Origin: CALJUZ01 sp003387805
GTDB lineage: Bacteria > Bacillota > Limnochordia > Limnochordales > ZCTH02-B6
Assembly (NCBI GenBank): GCA_937975235.1
Contig: CALJUZ010000006.1
Coordinates: forward strand, 1 to 48,899
Direction of reading: 5' to 3'
DNA: 48,899 nucleotides
A program made the translations under genes and the position numbers. Of the stretch, positions 8,536-16,846 are shown piece after piece. Below the pieces are notes generated by a model. It saw only the letters and a list, made by a program, of their open reading frames with translations. It was not told the DNA's origin and made no database searches. Numbering within the stretch: the first letter of the stretch is position 1; each line of letters begins with the position of its first letter.

Positions 8536-10236
8536 TCACCGAAACCGGCGCCGGCGGCTGTTGAGCAGCGTCAGCAGGCCGGGCCGTCCCGCCGGCGCGA
8601 CGATCTCCCGCATAATTTGCCCGCCCGACAGGCCCAGGGCCATGCCGGCCAAAATCTCGTCGTCGTCCACCGGGCTGATGCGCTCGGCCAGCGCCATGAC
8701 CAAAAGGCCCAGCCCGGCGCCCAGCGCCGCCGCGGCCCCGGCGCCGACAAAGGGCAGCCCGCCGCCGCTCAGGGCGTACGTGCCGCCCACCACGGCCGCG
8801 CCCACGCCCGCGGCCAGCGCGGCCCGCCGCCGGCGCCCCGCGGCGAAGCGGCTCAGCGCGGCAAACACGGTCGCGTGGTCCAAAACGAGGGCCGCCAGCC
8901 CGGCCGCCACCGCCAGCAGGCCTGCCACCGCCCGCCGCACGTCAGCCAGAAGCTCCTCCGCCACACCCCGGGGGTTCGGGCGCACGAAGCCGGACCCCGA
9001 GGCGAACACGGCCGCTTCGTAGCCGAAGGCCTCCCTGAGCACGCGCGCGACGGCGCCGGGCGTCACCTCCTGGTCGGTCCACAGCTCCAGGACGCGCCCG
9101 GCCGCGGGTTCCTCGGGCAGCAGCTCCTCCAGCGCGTCCAGGGCCGCGGCCACGTCCTCGCGGGCCGCTTCCCGCAGCGGCGCGGCGTCTTGGGCCAGCG
9201 CCGCCAGCGCGGTCCGCAGCTGCTCCAGCTGCTCGCGCGGCGGCAGCTCCCCGGGCGCAGGCCCGGCGCCGTCCTCGCCGCCCACGGCCCGCACCAGGTT
9301 GGCCGCGAAAACGCGGATCAGCGCCTGGCGCACCGCGTCCGCGCCGCCCTCGCCCTGCACCGCCGCGCTGAGCCGCCGGCCCTGCTCCTCGGGCGTTTCC
9401 GTCAGGGCAAACGCCGGTTCCATCGCGTCCAGCACCCGCATCAGCGTTTCGGCCGCGTCCGCGGCCGCGGCGCCCGTTTCCGCCAGCCGCCGCCACACGG
9501 GCAAAAGCTCCCGCAGCCGCCGGGCCAGCGCTTCCCACGGCTCGCCGCCGCCGCTCCGGTCCGTGACGTCGCGCAGCGTCCGGGGCCGCAGCCCGTCGGC
9601 CAAAGCCCTCAGCGCGGCCTCTTCGTCCACGGCCGCGCCCGCGGCCCAGCGCACCTCCAGCACGTGCCGGCCCGCCAGCCGCTGCTGCAGCGCCTCGGTC
9701 ACCGGCCGCCGGCGCTCGGCGCCGTCCAGAAGCAGCGTCACGCTGCCGCCGTGCCGCACCGCGGCCCGCACGCCGGGCCAGCTCGCGGCCTCCTGCGCCA
9801 GCATGTCCCGCACGCCCGGCCGCAAACCCGATACGGTGACGCCGGGCTCCAGCATCCACGCGTAGCCGTTGAAGCCCGGCAGGCCGGCCAGCGACGCGGC
9901 CAGCCGCTCCAGCGTTGACTGGGTTTTCAGTTCGTCGGGAAGTGTGATGAAGAAGTTCGAGCTGCCCGCGACGGTCACGCCGGCCGACACCGCCGCACCG
10001 GGCCAGTCCGCCTCCAGCAGGCGGGCCAGCTCCGCGGCCGCGGCGTCGCGGGAGTGCTCGCGCACGTGGACGACCAGGTCGTACTGGCCTTCCTCGCCCA
10101 AAAGGCCCGTCACCGCCCGGCCCAGCGCCGCGTCCAGCGCGGCCGCGCCGGCCGCGGCGGCGCCGGCGCCCAAAATGACCGTCGCCACGATGACGGCGAC
10201 GTAGTCTTTCCAAAAACCGGCCCGAAAGGGAGACAT
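8536..10236 (-). CDS. Large ABC-type membrane protein of unknown substrate
   Basis: 566 residues from the ATG at 10236, with GGAGG about 13 bases upstream. A longer frame reaching 10323 would overlap an extended -10 promoter, so it is rejected. Residues ~8-38 form one membrane segment and ~40-430 a large Ala/Glu/Arg-rich, probably extracytoplasmic domain. Residues ~432-515 give about three more membrane segments, an FtsX/MacB-like outline. The last ~40 residues hold ALGLSGGQIMREIVAPAGRP, matching the G-x9-I-x-x-P pattern of the EAA coupling loop of importer permeases, and the protein ends soon after. I recognise no family. It is probably the permease for the downstream ATPase. Confidence 0.7.
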   Translation of the reverse strand: MSPFRAGFWKDYVAVIVATVILGAGAAAAGAAALDAALGRAVTGLLGEEGQYDLVVHVREHSRDAAAAELARLLEADWPGAAVSAGVTVAGSSNFFITLPDELKTQSTLERLAASLAGLPGFNGYAWMLEPGVTVSGLRPGVRDMLAQEAASWPGVRAAVRHGGSVTLLLDGAERRRPVTEALQQRLAGRHVLEVRWAAGAAVDEEAALRALADGLRPRTLRDVTDRSGGGEPWEALARRLRELLPVWRRLAETGAAAADAAETLMRVLDAMEPAFALTETPEEQGRRLSAAVQGEGGADAVRQALIRVFAANLVRAVGGEDGAGPAPGELPPREQLEQLRTALAALAQDAAPLREAAREDVAAALDALEELLPEEPAAGRVLELWTDQEVTPGAVARVLREAFGYEAAVFASGSGFVRPNPRGVAEELLADVRRAVAGLLAVAAGLAALVLDHATVFAALSRFAAGRRRRAALAAGVGAAVVGGTYALSGGGLPFVGAGAAAALGAGLGLLVMALAERISPVDDDEILAGMALGLSGGQIMREIVAPAGRPGLLTLLNSRRRRFR

Positions 10237-10265
10237 GCGGGGGCGGCCGCCTCCTGTCCGTGCTC

Positions 10266-10307
10266 CCGGGCTTGCGCCCGCAAGCCCGGCGCCCGCCCGT
10301 GCGGGCG
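10266..10307 (-). repeat. Two tandem GC-rich hairpins in a 5' leader
   Basis: The first hairpin has an 11-base perfect stem (10266-10276 with 10279-10289) around a two-base centre. The second has a 7-base stem (10290-10296 with 10301-10307) around a CCGT loop. Both lie between the extended -10 element at 10319-10327 and the binding site of the membrane protein gene, so they would form in its leader RNA. No T-run follows on the minus strand, so a classical terminator is unlikely. Confidence 0.55.
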
Positions 10308-10318
10308 GCCTCGCGCCC

Positions 10319-10327
10319 ATCATAACA
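10319..10327 (-). promoter_or_regulatory. Candidate extended -10 promoter for the ABC pair
   Basis: The minus strand reads TGTTATGAT: TG, one base, then TATGAT (5 of 6 to consensus). No good -35 lies at the usual distance. It would start transcription near 10312, about 75 bases before the ATG at 10236, giving the ABC pair and downstream lpx genes their own entry point after lptA. Confidence 0.4.
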
Positions 10328-10424
10328 CACGCGGCGGCCGGCCCGGCGGAGCAATTGCCGCCAGTTCATGCAGGTTTCGCCCGCGCCGGGCGCCGCCGGC
10401 GCCGCCCCCAGATCTTGGCTGCGG

Positions 10425-11153
10425 TCAGTTCTCCGGCCCCGGCAGCCGGGCCGAGCTGCGGCCCAAAGACACCAGCGCGTCGTCGCGGGTGTTGATGACG
10501 ACGAACTCCGACTGGAACTCCCGCTCGCCGTCTTTCATGTCGACGCGGCCCCGCAGCACCAGCACGTCGTCGTCGTCCAAAAACGCGCCCAAAGTTTCGC
10601 CCACGGCGCGCCGCACCGCGTCGGGGCGCGCGGCCAGCTCCGCCTCGATGACGGACCGCAAATCCGCGTACCGCCCGTAGTACAGCTCGTCCGCGGTGCC
10701 GCTGGCCTCGCCGCGCGTGAAGCGCACGTTCCCGGTGGCGGTGGCCGCCTCGCTGTTCAAGTCCAGGCGCAGCGCCTGGGACGTCAGGCTCAGCGCGTCC
10801 TCGCCTTCGTCCACCAGCTCCACGTCGCCTTGCATGCGGGCCGTGCCCGCCTCTTCGTCGTACTCCAGCTCGTCGGTCCAGACGGTGCGGCTGCCGTGCT
10901 CCAGCCGGGTGCGGCCGATGACCCGCACCAGGTCGCGCCCGTCCACTTTGGCGATGAACATCACCGCGTCGTCATCCAGAATGGTCATGACCACGGGCCG
11001 CCGCCCGCCGCCTTCGGCGCCGTCCGCCTCGGCCCCGCCGTCCTCCTGGGCCAGCGCCGCCGGGGAGAAGGCCAGCGCCAGCGCCAGCAGCCACGCGGCG
11101 GTCCGCCCGGCGCGCCACCACGCGCGCTTCCGGCTTGTTTGACTCCGTCCCAT
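10425..11153 (-). CDS. lptA: LptA/OstA-like periplasmic LPS transport protein
   Basis: 242 residues. LptA bridges the inner- and outer-membrane LPS transport complexes across the periplasm. The N-terminus (RKRAWW, then a hydrophobic stretch ending SPAALAQ) is a signal peptide with signal peptidase I features. The mature part carries OstA-type beta repeats (VIGRTRLEHGSRTVWTDEL, ARMQGDVELVDEGEDALS, ATATGNVRF). The ATG at 11153 has AGGAGG seven bases upstream. A GTG at 11186 that overlaps the lptC stop has no binding site and would bury the signal peptide. The acidic Glu/Asp/Gly linker after cleavage and the extra C-terminal domain make it longer than E. coli LptA. Confidence 0.8.
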   Translation of the reverse strand: MGRSQTSRKRAWWRAGRTAAWLLALALAFSPAALAQEDGGAEADGAEGGGRRPVVMTILDDDAVMFIAKVDGRDLVRVIGRTRLEHGSRTVWTDELEYDEEAGTARMQGDVELVDEGEDALSLTSQALRLDLNSEAATATGNVRFTRGEASGTADELYYGRYADLRSVIEAELAARPDAVRRAVGETLGAFLDDDDVLVLRGRVDMKDGEREFQSEFVVINTRDDALVSLGRSSARLPGPEN

Positions 11154-11182
11154 GCCCACGCCTCCTCGCATCATCGGCTGCG

Positions 11183-11851
11183 TCACGGGCCGGCCGCCGC
11201 GTCGCCGCCGAACACGACCCGCCCGCGGCCGTACCCTTCCAGCCGCTCCTCGGCCAGCCAGTACACCACTTCATCCATCTCCAGGACGCCGCCCGACGCG
11301 CGCCGGATGCGGACCTGCCCCAGGAGCCGCACCCGCTCTTTGTCCACGTCGGCCTCCATGCTGCCCGCTTCCACCGTGTCGCCATCGATCACCATGCTCA
11401 CCGGGCCCGGCGCGACCACCAGCTCCTCCTCGGCCCGCCACTCCAGTTCCTCGGTGCGCATGTGCACCCGCTGGTCGTACACCAGCACCACGCTGCCGCT
11501 CAGGATCAGATTGTTGGTGGGCCGGTGCCAGCGCCCGTAGTCCGCGTCGAAGGTGACGAACACCCGCCCGTCCCGGTAGAGGACGCCGTTTTCGATCCGG
11601 TCGATCCGCACCCAGTCGTCGTCATCGGCGATGACGCCCGCGTCCAGCTCAAACTGCCGCTCGCCCTGGCGGCGGCCCACCACCCGGCTGGACGTCAGCC
11701 GGGGGCGGGAATCCGTCTCGACTTCCTCGGGAAGGGCCGTCTCGCCGCCGCCCGCGAGCCACCGCCACCCGGCCCAGCCCGCCAGCGCCGCGGCCGCGAT
11801 GAGCATCGCCGCCACCCACACGCCGCGCTTCACGCCGCGCCACCCCGTCAC
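11183..11851 (-). CDS. lptC: LptC-like LPS export protein
   Basis: 222 residues, GTG start in a GTGA overlap with the lptD stop and GGAG five bases upstream. LptC is a bitopic membrane protein that passes LPS from LptBFG to LptA. A single N-terminal membrane helix (WVAAMLIAAAALAGWAGW) follows a basic start. The rest is beta-rich OstA/LptC-like repeat sequence (LTSSRVVGRRQGERQFELDA, NNLILSGSVVLVYDQ, LLGQVRIRRASGGVLEMDE). Identity is supported by size, topology and position between lptD and lptA; sequence match to proteobacterial LptC is weak. Confidence 0.75.
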   Translation of the reverse strand: MTGWRGVKRGVWVAAMLIAAAALAGWAGWRWLAGGGETALPEEVETDSRPRLTSSRVVGRRQGERQFELDAGVIADDDDWVRIDRIENGVLYRDGRVFVTFDADYGRWHRPTNNLILSGSVVLVYDQRVHMRTEELEWRAEEELVVAPGPVSMVIDGDTVEAGSMEADVDKERVRLLGQVRIRRASGGVLEMDEVVYWLAEERLEGYGRGRVVFGGDAAAGP

Positions 11852-14034
11852 AGAAACTCCGACAGCACGTCGGCTTCAAAGAGCAGCTTGTTGTCCTCGC
11901 CCGCGCCCACGGCCACCCGGCTGGACGGAAACGCGGTGATGTGGTACTCCAGCCACACTTCGCCCTTGGCCTGGTCCCAGCGCAGCCGGATTTCACGGCA
12001 GTCCGCGTCGTGGGCGATGTACATGTGGTGGCGCGCGTAGGACATGTTCCGGAAGTCGTAGATGGCCGTTAGGCCCGCCTTCCAGCCGCCGCCCAACGCC
12101 GCCTGCAGGTCCGCGTCCACGCGCTCCAGCTCCTCCCGCGCGACGTTGTACTGGGCGCCCAGCCGCACGGCCCAGTCTTCGGCCGGCCGCCAGTCCACGG
12201 TGCCGACGACGCGCTGCAGCTCGCCCCGCTCCACGTTGTACGACGCGCCGGCCCGCAGCGTCAGGTTTTGCGCGGCCCGCACCGTCGCGTTGGCCGTCAG
12301 GTTCCCCCACCGCTCCGTCAGGAAATTGTAGGTGGCCGAAGCCGACGCGGTCACCGCGGCCGTGCGCCAGTTCAGCCTCAGCGTGGCCGACTCCTGCGGC
12401 GACACCCGGTCGAAATAAAACGGCGTGCCGCCCCACACGTCGCGGTAGTTGTACTGCACGTTGAAGGTGAGGGGCCGGGCCAGCTGCACGTTGAAGCCGG
12501 CGCGCGACTGCAGCGTCAGCTGCCGCTCGCCGGTGCTGTAGAAGCGGGCGCGGCCCAGGCCGCTGAGGCTGACGGTGGCCGCGCGGCCCAGCCGCCACGT
12601 GCGGGTGGCCAAGGACGCCTGCGCCTCGCCCCGCAGCGCCGTCAGCTTCGACGGCTCCTCCTGCAGCCGCACCGCCGCGAACTGCAGATCGACGCCCGCC
12701 ATGCGGCGCAGCCGCAGCTCCACCTCGGGCAGGCGGCTGACGTGCCGCCACGACGGCTCGTACGACGGATCGGCGGCCTTCTCGTCGTCCTTCAAATCCG
12801 GGTTCACCTGCTGCTCCGCGCGCACGGCCAGCGTGTACGCGGCGGCCGACCGCTGCAGCTCGGCGGAGTAGCCCAGCCAGCGGCGCGGCTCCACGAATTC
12901 CCGGCGCTCGTCGAACCATTCGCCCGACGCGTGCACGCTCCACCCGTCCGTCAGGCGGCGGTGCAGCTCCCCGCGCAAATCCAGCCGCTCCAGGTACTTA
13001 TGGCCCAAAACGGCCCGGTAGTCCGCGTCCGCCGCGAAGGTGCCGCGCCCGTCCCGATGGCTCAGCGCGGCGCCCCAGGTCAGCTCGTGCCGCTCGATGC
13101 CCTCCGGGCCCGCTGCGAAGTCATAGCCCGCGTCGGCCTCCACCGTGGCCGCTCCCAGCGTCCAGCGCCGCTGCCACGCTGCGCTGCCGTCCGCGCCGCC
13201 CAGCTCGTTGCCGGCGCCGTACAGGTAAATGACGCCGCGCCCCGTCTCGTCGTCCACGTACGTGTGCCGCACGCCCGCGCCGGGACCCAGCTTTTGAAAG
13301 TAGTCCAGCAGCAGCGCGCCGTACAGGCCCGACTGCAGCACGTAGTTGTACGTCAGCTTGACGTACCAGCCGGTGCGCTCGCTGTAGCCGATCTGAGGCA
13401 TGTCGAACCGGCTGGCGTCCTCCTTGAGCGACAGCACCAAGTAAGGCAAGTACAAAAGCGGCACGCCGTGCTCGTAAAAGGTCACGCCGCGCACGATCAT
13501 GCGGTCGCCGGGGTAAATTTCCAGCTCCCGGGCGGAAAAATGGTACGCGACGCGCCCCTTGTCGTCGCATTCGCACGTGGTGAGCCGGCCGCCGGCGATG
13601 AAAACGCGGTCCTCGGTGGCCGTCACCCGCTCCCCGCGCACGAACATGGGGCCGTCCACGCCGTCGCTGTAGAGCACCGCGTCCAGCTCGTCGAAGACGG
13701 CTTCGCCGCTGTCGAAATCGTATGCCAGCCGCCGCCCCGCCAGCTCCCGCTCGTCGTCCACGTACACCACGCTGCCCTCGAAAACGGCGTAGCGGGCCTC
13801 GGCGTCGTACGTCATGAAATCGGCGGTGATGACGGCCTCGCCGTAGCGCACGGTGACGTCGCCTTCGGCCAAAAACAAGCGGCGGCCGTCCCACAGGCTG
13901 TACTCCCGGGCCGTCACGCTGACGGGCTCGGCGGCGCGGGCCGCGCCGCCGAAAACCATCACCGCCGCGAGCAGAACGGCAAGCCGGCGGAACAGCGATG
14001 CAACAAGCTGCAACGGGCCACGTCCTTCGTTCAT
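11848..14034 (-). CDS. lptD: LPS-assembly outer-membrane protein LptD
   Basis: 728 residues. LptD inserts LPS into the outer leaflet of the outer membrane. A signal peptide (ending GGAARAAEP) precedes an N-terminal OstA domain of jellyroll repeats (RLFLAEGDVTVRYGEAVITAD, residues ~45-130). The LptD-specific YHFSARELEIYPGDR and VPLLYLPYLVLS follow, then a long beta-barrel with alternating aromatic strands. Three cysteines are apparent: a C-x-C pair in the N-terminal domain (TTCECDD) and one near the C-terminus (HDADCREI), fewer than the four of E. coli. No lptE is seen. A TTG a few codons downstream with AAGGA upstream is an alternative start. Confidence 0.9.
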   Translation of the reverse strand: MNEGRGPLQLVASLFRRLAVLLAAVMVFGGAARAAEPVSVTAREYSLWDGRRLFLAEGDVTVRYGEAVITADFMTYDAEARYAVFEGSVVYVDDERELAGRRLAYDFDSGEAVFDELDAVLYSDGVDGPMFVRGERVTATEDRVFIAGGRLTTCECDDKGRVAYHFSARELEIYPGDRMIVRGVTFYEHGVPLLYLPYLVLSLKEDASRFDMPQIGYSERTGWYVKLTYNYVLQSGLYGALLLDYFQKLGPGAGVRHTYVDDETGRGVIYLYGAGNELGGADGSAAWQRRWTLGAATVEADAGYDFAAGPEGIERHELTWGAALSHRDGRGTFAADADYRAVLGHKYLERLDLRGELHRRLTDGWSVHASGEWFDERREFVEPRRWLGYSAELQRSAAAYTLAVRAEQQVNPDLKDDEKAADPSYEPSWRHVSRLPEVELRLRRMAGVDLQFAAVRLQEEPSKLTALRGEAQASLATRTWRLGRAATVSLSGLGRARFYSTGERQLTLQSRAGFNVQLARPLTFNVQYNYRDVWGGTPFYFDRVSPQESATLRLNWRTAAVTASASATYNFLTERWGNLTANATVRAAQNLTLRAGASYNVERGELQRVVGTVDWRPAEDWAVRLGAQYNVAREELERVDADLQAALGGGWKAGLTAIYDFRNMSYARHHMYIAHDADCREIRLRWDQAKGEVWLEYHITAFPSSRVAVGAGEDNKLLFEADVLSEFL

Positions 14035-14101
14035 CGTTGGTCGTCCGCTTCGCGTCCTTGCTTCCTTCGACGCCCCGGCGGCGCCGCCCTTGTGGCATTC
14101 C

Positions 14102-15199
14102 CTACCGGAAAGGCCGCCCGGCCGCGTCAGCGCGGATGAAAAGCAGGAGGCCGACCACGCCGAACAGCACGTTGCCGGCCCACACGGCCACCAGGGGAGG
14201 CAGCACGCCGTTGGTCCCCAAAGAGCGGAACAAGGCCATGAGCGTGTAGTAGAGGAACGCCAGGCCGATGCTGGCGCCCAGGCCGAACACCCAGCCGTGG
14301 CGGCCGCCCCACAGGCTCAGGGGCGCGGCCAGCAGCGACAGCACCAGGCTGGCAAACGGCAGCGCCAGCTTCATGTGGTAGTCTACCAGGAACGGCCGCA
14401 CGTCGATGCCGCTGCGCTGAAACAGGCGGATGTGCTCGGCGAGCTCGGCCCGGTTCATCTCGTCGGTGGTGCGCTGGTTGCCGAAGAACGCTTCGGTGCC
14501 TTCCTCCATCGGAAACGCCAGAGACTCGGCCCGCACCTCCCGTTCCACGAACCCGTCCGGGCCGATCTCCCGGGTAATGACGTCCTCCAGGAGCCACACG
14601 CGGTCGCTGAACGTGCCGCCCCGGGCGGTGATCATGCGGGGAAAGGCGCCGTCGGTCAGCTGGTAAATCATCACGTCCACCAGCCTGGAGCCGGCCGTAT
14701 CCACTTCGCGCACGTAAAACACGTTGTCGTGGGAGTCTTTGAAAAACACCCGCTCCTGCACGGCGGGCGTCGGATCTTTGAAGATGACCTGGCGGATAAT
14801 TTTTTCGTACTCGTGGTTCGTCCACGGCACCACGTGTTCGCCCAACAGATACGTCAGGCCCGAGACGGCCACGCCCGCGACCAGCAGCCACACGGCAATG
14901 CGCCAAAAAGGCACGCCCGCGCCGCGAATGACCGTCAGCTCGCCGTCCCGGGCCAGCCGGCCCAGGGCCAGAATGACGCCGAACAGCGTGCCCACGGGCA
15001 GCGAGATGACGATCAAGCTCGGCAGCCGGTAGAGCAGCATGCGCAGCACGGCCTGCCACGGCACTTGTTTGACCAGGATGAGGTCGGCCAGCTCGAACAA
15101 AAGGCCGCTGACCAAAATGACGGTAAACCCCGCGACAAAGCCTAGAAACGGCCAGACGAACTCGCGCAGGACGTAGCGGTCAAGCAGCAGCAGTCTCAA
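14102..15199 (-). CDS. LptF/LptG family LPS export permease (YjgP/YjgQ)
   Basis: 365 residues, TTG start in a TTGA overlap with the lpxD stop. LptF and LptG form the membrane part of the ABC machine that extracts LPS from the inner membrane. The family pattern is clear: N-terminal LLDRYVLREFVWPFLGF, membrane helices near 15-35, 55-80 and 100-120, a periplasmic beta domain of ~150 residues, and three C-terminal helices. Only one family member is visible, so it may be a homodimer or its partner may lie elsewhere. The ATPase LptB is not in the window. Confidence 0.9.
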   Translation of the reverse strand: MRLLLLDRYVLREFVWPFLGFVAGFTVILVSGLLFELADLILVKQVPWQAVLRMLLYRLPSLIVISLPVGTLFGVILALGRLARDGELTVIRGAGVPFWRIAVWLLVAGVAVSGLTYLLGEHVVPWTNHEYEKIIRQVIFKDPTPAVQERVFFKDSHDNVFYVREVDTAGSRLVDVMIYQLTDGAFPRMITARGGTFSDRVWLLEDVITREIGPDGFVEREVRAESLAFPMEEGTEAFFGNQRTTDEMNRAELAEHIRLFQRSGIDVRPFLVDYHMKLALPFASLVLSLLAAPLSLWGGRHGWVFGLGASIGLAFLYYTLMALFRSLGTNGVLPPLVAVWAGNVLFGVVGLLLFIRADAAGRPFR

Positions 15200-16242
15200 A
15201 GATCATCGGCCTCGTCGCCGGCCAGCCGGGCTTCGAGCATGGCCACGCGCTTCTCCAGGCGGGCCACGGTTTTCAAGAGCTCGGGCACCCGGCGCTGGGC
15301 CGCCAAGATGCGCATGTTTTCCGCGTGGGGCCGGGCCGGAAAGCCGGACACGAAGGACCCCGGCGGCAGATCCCCCGCCACCAGGCCCCGGGCCGCCACC
15401 ACCGAGCCCCGCCCCACCCGCAGGTGCCCCACCACGCCCGTCTGGCCGGCCAAGGTGACGTCGTCCTCCACCACGGCGCTGCCCGCCACGGCCGACATGC
15501 CCGCGATGATGACGTTTTCGCCCAGCTCCGCGTTGTGGGCCACGTACACAAAGCCGTCCAGCTTGGTGCCGCGCCCGATGCGGGTGGTGCCCACCGTGGC
15601 CCGGGCCACCGCGGAGTTGACGCCGATCTCCACGTCGTCTTCGATGACGACGGTGCCGATCTGGGGCATTTTGCGGTGCCGCCCGCCGTCTTTGACGTAG
15701 CCGAAGCCGTCGCTGCCGATGACGACGCCGGGATGCAGCACCACCCGGCGGCCGATGCTGACCCGGTCCAGCACGACGACGCCCGGGTACAGCACCGAGT
15801 CGTCGCCGATGACCACGTCCCGCCCCACGTACACGCCGGGGTAGATGCAGACGTTGCGGCCGATTCGCGTGCCCGGGCCGATGACCGTGTAGGCCCCCAC
15901 CGCGCTGCCGTGGCCGATGACGGCGTCCGCGGCGATGCGGGCGGTGACGTCGATGTCCCGGGGCGCCTCGGTGAAGGGGGCGAACTGCTCCAAAATGACG
16001 GCGAAGGCAAGACGGGGGTTGTCCACGCGGATGACCGGCCGGCCGATATCCGGCGCGTCTTTGGACACGACCACCGCGCCGGCCCGGGAGCGCCGGGCCG
16101 TCTCCAGCGTGCGCTCGTCGGTGGCGAACGTGATATGTTCGGGCCCTGCCTCGTCCACGGAGGCGGCGCCCCGCACCGTCTGCTCGGCGTCGCCCACCAG
16201 CTCGCCGGACACGAGCCGGGCCAGAAAGCCGAGAGTATGCAT
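15196..16242 (-). CDS. lpxD: UDP-3-O-acylglucosamine N-acyltransferase
   Basis: 348 residues. LpxD adds the N-linked hydroxyacyl chain in the third step of lipid A synthesis. The N-terminal domain (residues ~1-95) is followed by a left-handed beta-helix of hexapeptide repeats. IGSDGFGYV and YVAHNAELGENVIIAGMSAVAGS hold the uridine-binding and catalytic His regions. A C-terminal coiled coil (LLKTVARLEKRVAMLEARL) ends the protein. The ATG at 16242 has GGAGG seven bases upstream; the frame runs further upstream without a better start. Confidence 0.95.
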   Translation of the reverse strand: MHTLGFLARLVSGELVGDAEQTVRGAASVDEAGPEHITFATDERTLETARRSRAGAVVVSKDAPDIGRPVIRVDNPRLAFAVILEQFAPFTEAPRDIDVTARIAADAVIGHGSAVGAYTVIGPGTRIGRNVCIYPGVYVGRDVVIGDDSVLYPGVVVLDRVSIGRRVVLHPGVVIGSDGFGYVKDGGRHRKMPQIGTVVIEDDVEIGVNSAVARATVGTTRIGRGTKLDGFVYVAHNAELGENVIIAGMSAVAGSAVVEDDVTLAGQTGVVGHLRVGRGSVVAARGLVAGDLPPGSFVSGFPARPHAENMRILAAQRRVPELLKTVARLEKRVAMLEARLAGDEADDL

Positions 16243-16297
16243 GCTCACGCCTCCCTCAGCAGGCCTGGCCGGCACCGGAGCCGGCCGCTTCCGGCCT

Positions 16298-16798
16298 TCA
16301 GGGCGCCTGCGCGTCGCCCGAGCGCAAGTACGCCAGCACCGGCTCCGTCAAGTCCACGCCGCCGTACAGCACCGCCTGCTTTTCCAGCACGACGCTGACG
16401 CCCTGGCGCACGGCCACCTCGGCCACCGCTTGATCGATGTACGGCAGTTGCTCGTCGATCATTTCCTGCTTGATGAGGTTCAGCAGCGCCTGATACTGGA
16501 AAAACAGCTCCTGCCGCTCGGCCTCGCCCAGGCTCTGCGCCCGCCGGTCGAATTCGGCCTGCAGGCGGGCCGTCTCCTGCGCCAGCGGCTCGTCCAGCGC
16601 CGGCGCCAAGTACTCGTCGATGATGCGGGTCACGTCCACGTAGCCGATAAAGACGTCGGCGGCCGCGGTAAGGCGGCCGCTGACGAACATGACTCCGGCT
16701 GCCAACGCGAGCGCGGCGAGAACCATCGCGGCCGCCGCCGCCCGCCGCCCGGGACGGAAGGCGCGACGGCCTTCCGCGCCGACGGTTGCACTGTTCAT
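16298..16798 (-). CDS. OmpH/Skp-family periplasmic chaperone
   Basis: 166 residues. Skp holds unfolded outer-membrane proteins in the periplasm before the BAM complex. A basic N-terminus and one hydrophobic segment (AAAMVLAALALAAGVMFVSG) act as a signal peptide or anchor. FIGYVDVTRIIDEY is the typical start of the mature Skp body, followed by a long coiled coil (ETARLQAEFDRRAQSLGEAER) and the returning segment VAVRQGVSVVLEKQAVLYGG. It sits directly between bamA and lpxD, the usual arrangement. Confidence 0.87.
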   Translation of the reverse strand: MNSATVGAEGRRAFRPGRRAAAAAMVLAALALAAGVMFVSGRLTAAADVFIGYVDVTRIIDEYLAPALDEPLAQETARLQAEFDRRAQSLGEAERQELFFQYQALLNLIKQEMIDEQLPYIDQAVAEVAVRQGVSVVLEKQAVLYGGVDLTEPVLAYLRSGDAQAP

Positions 16799-16846
16799 GC
16801 CGGCCCCATCCTTTCTCCGGTGCGCCGGCGACGCGGCGGCCGGCGC

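Noticed and set aside
10237..10323. N-terminal extension of the ABC membrane protein
   Set aside because: It would overlap an extended -10 promoter and two hairpins and is Gly/Arg/Ala-rich; the ATG at 10236 directly precedes the membrane helix.
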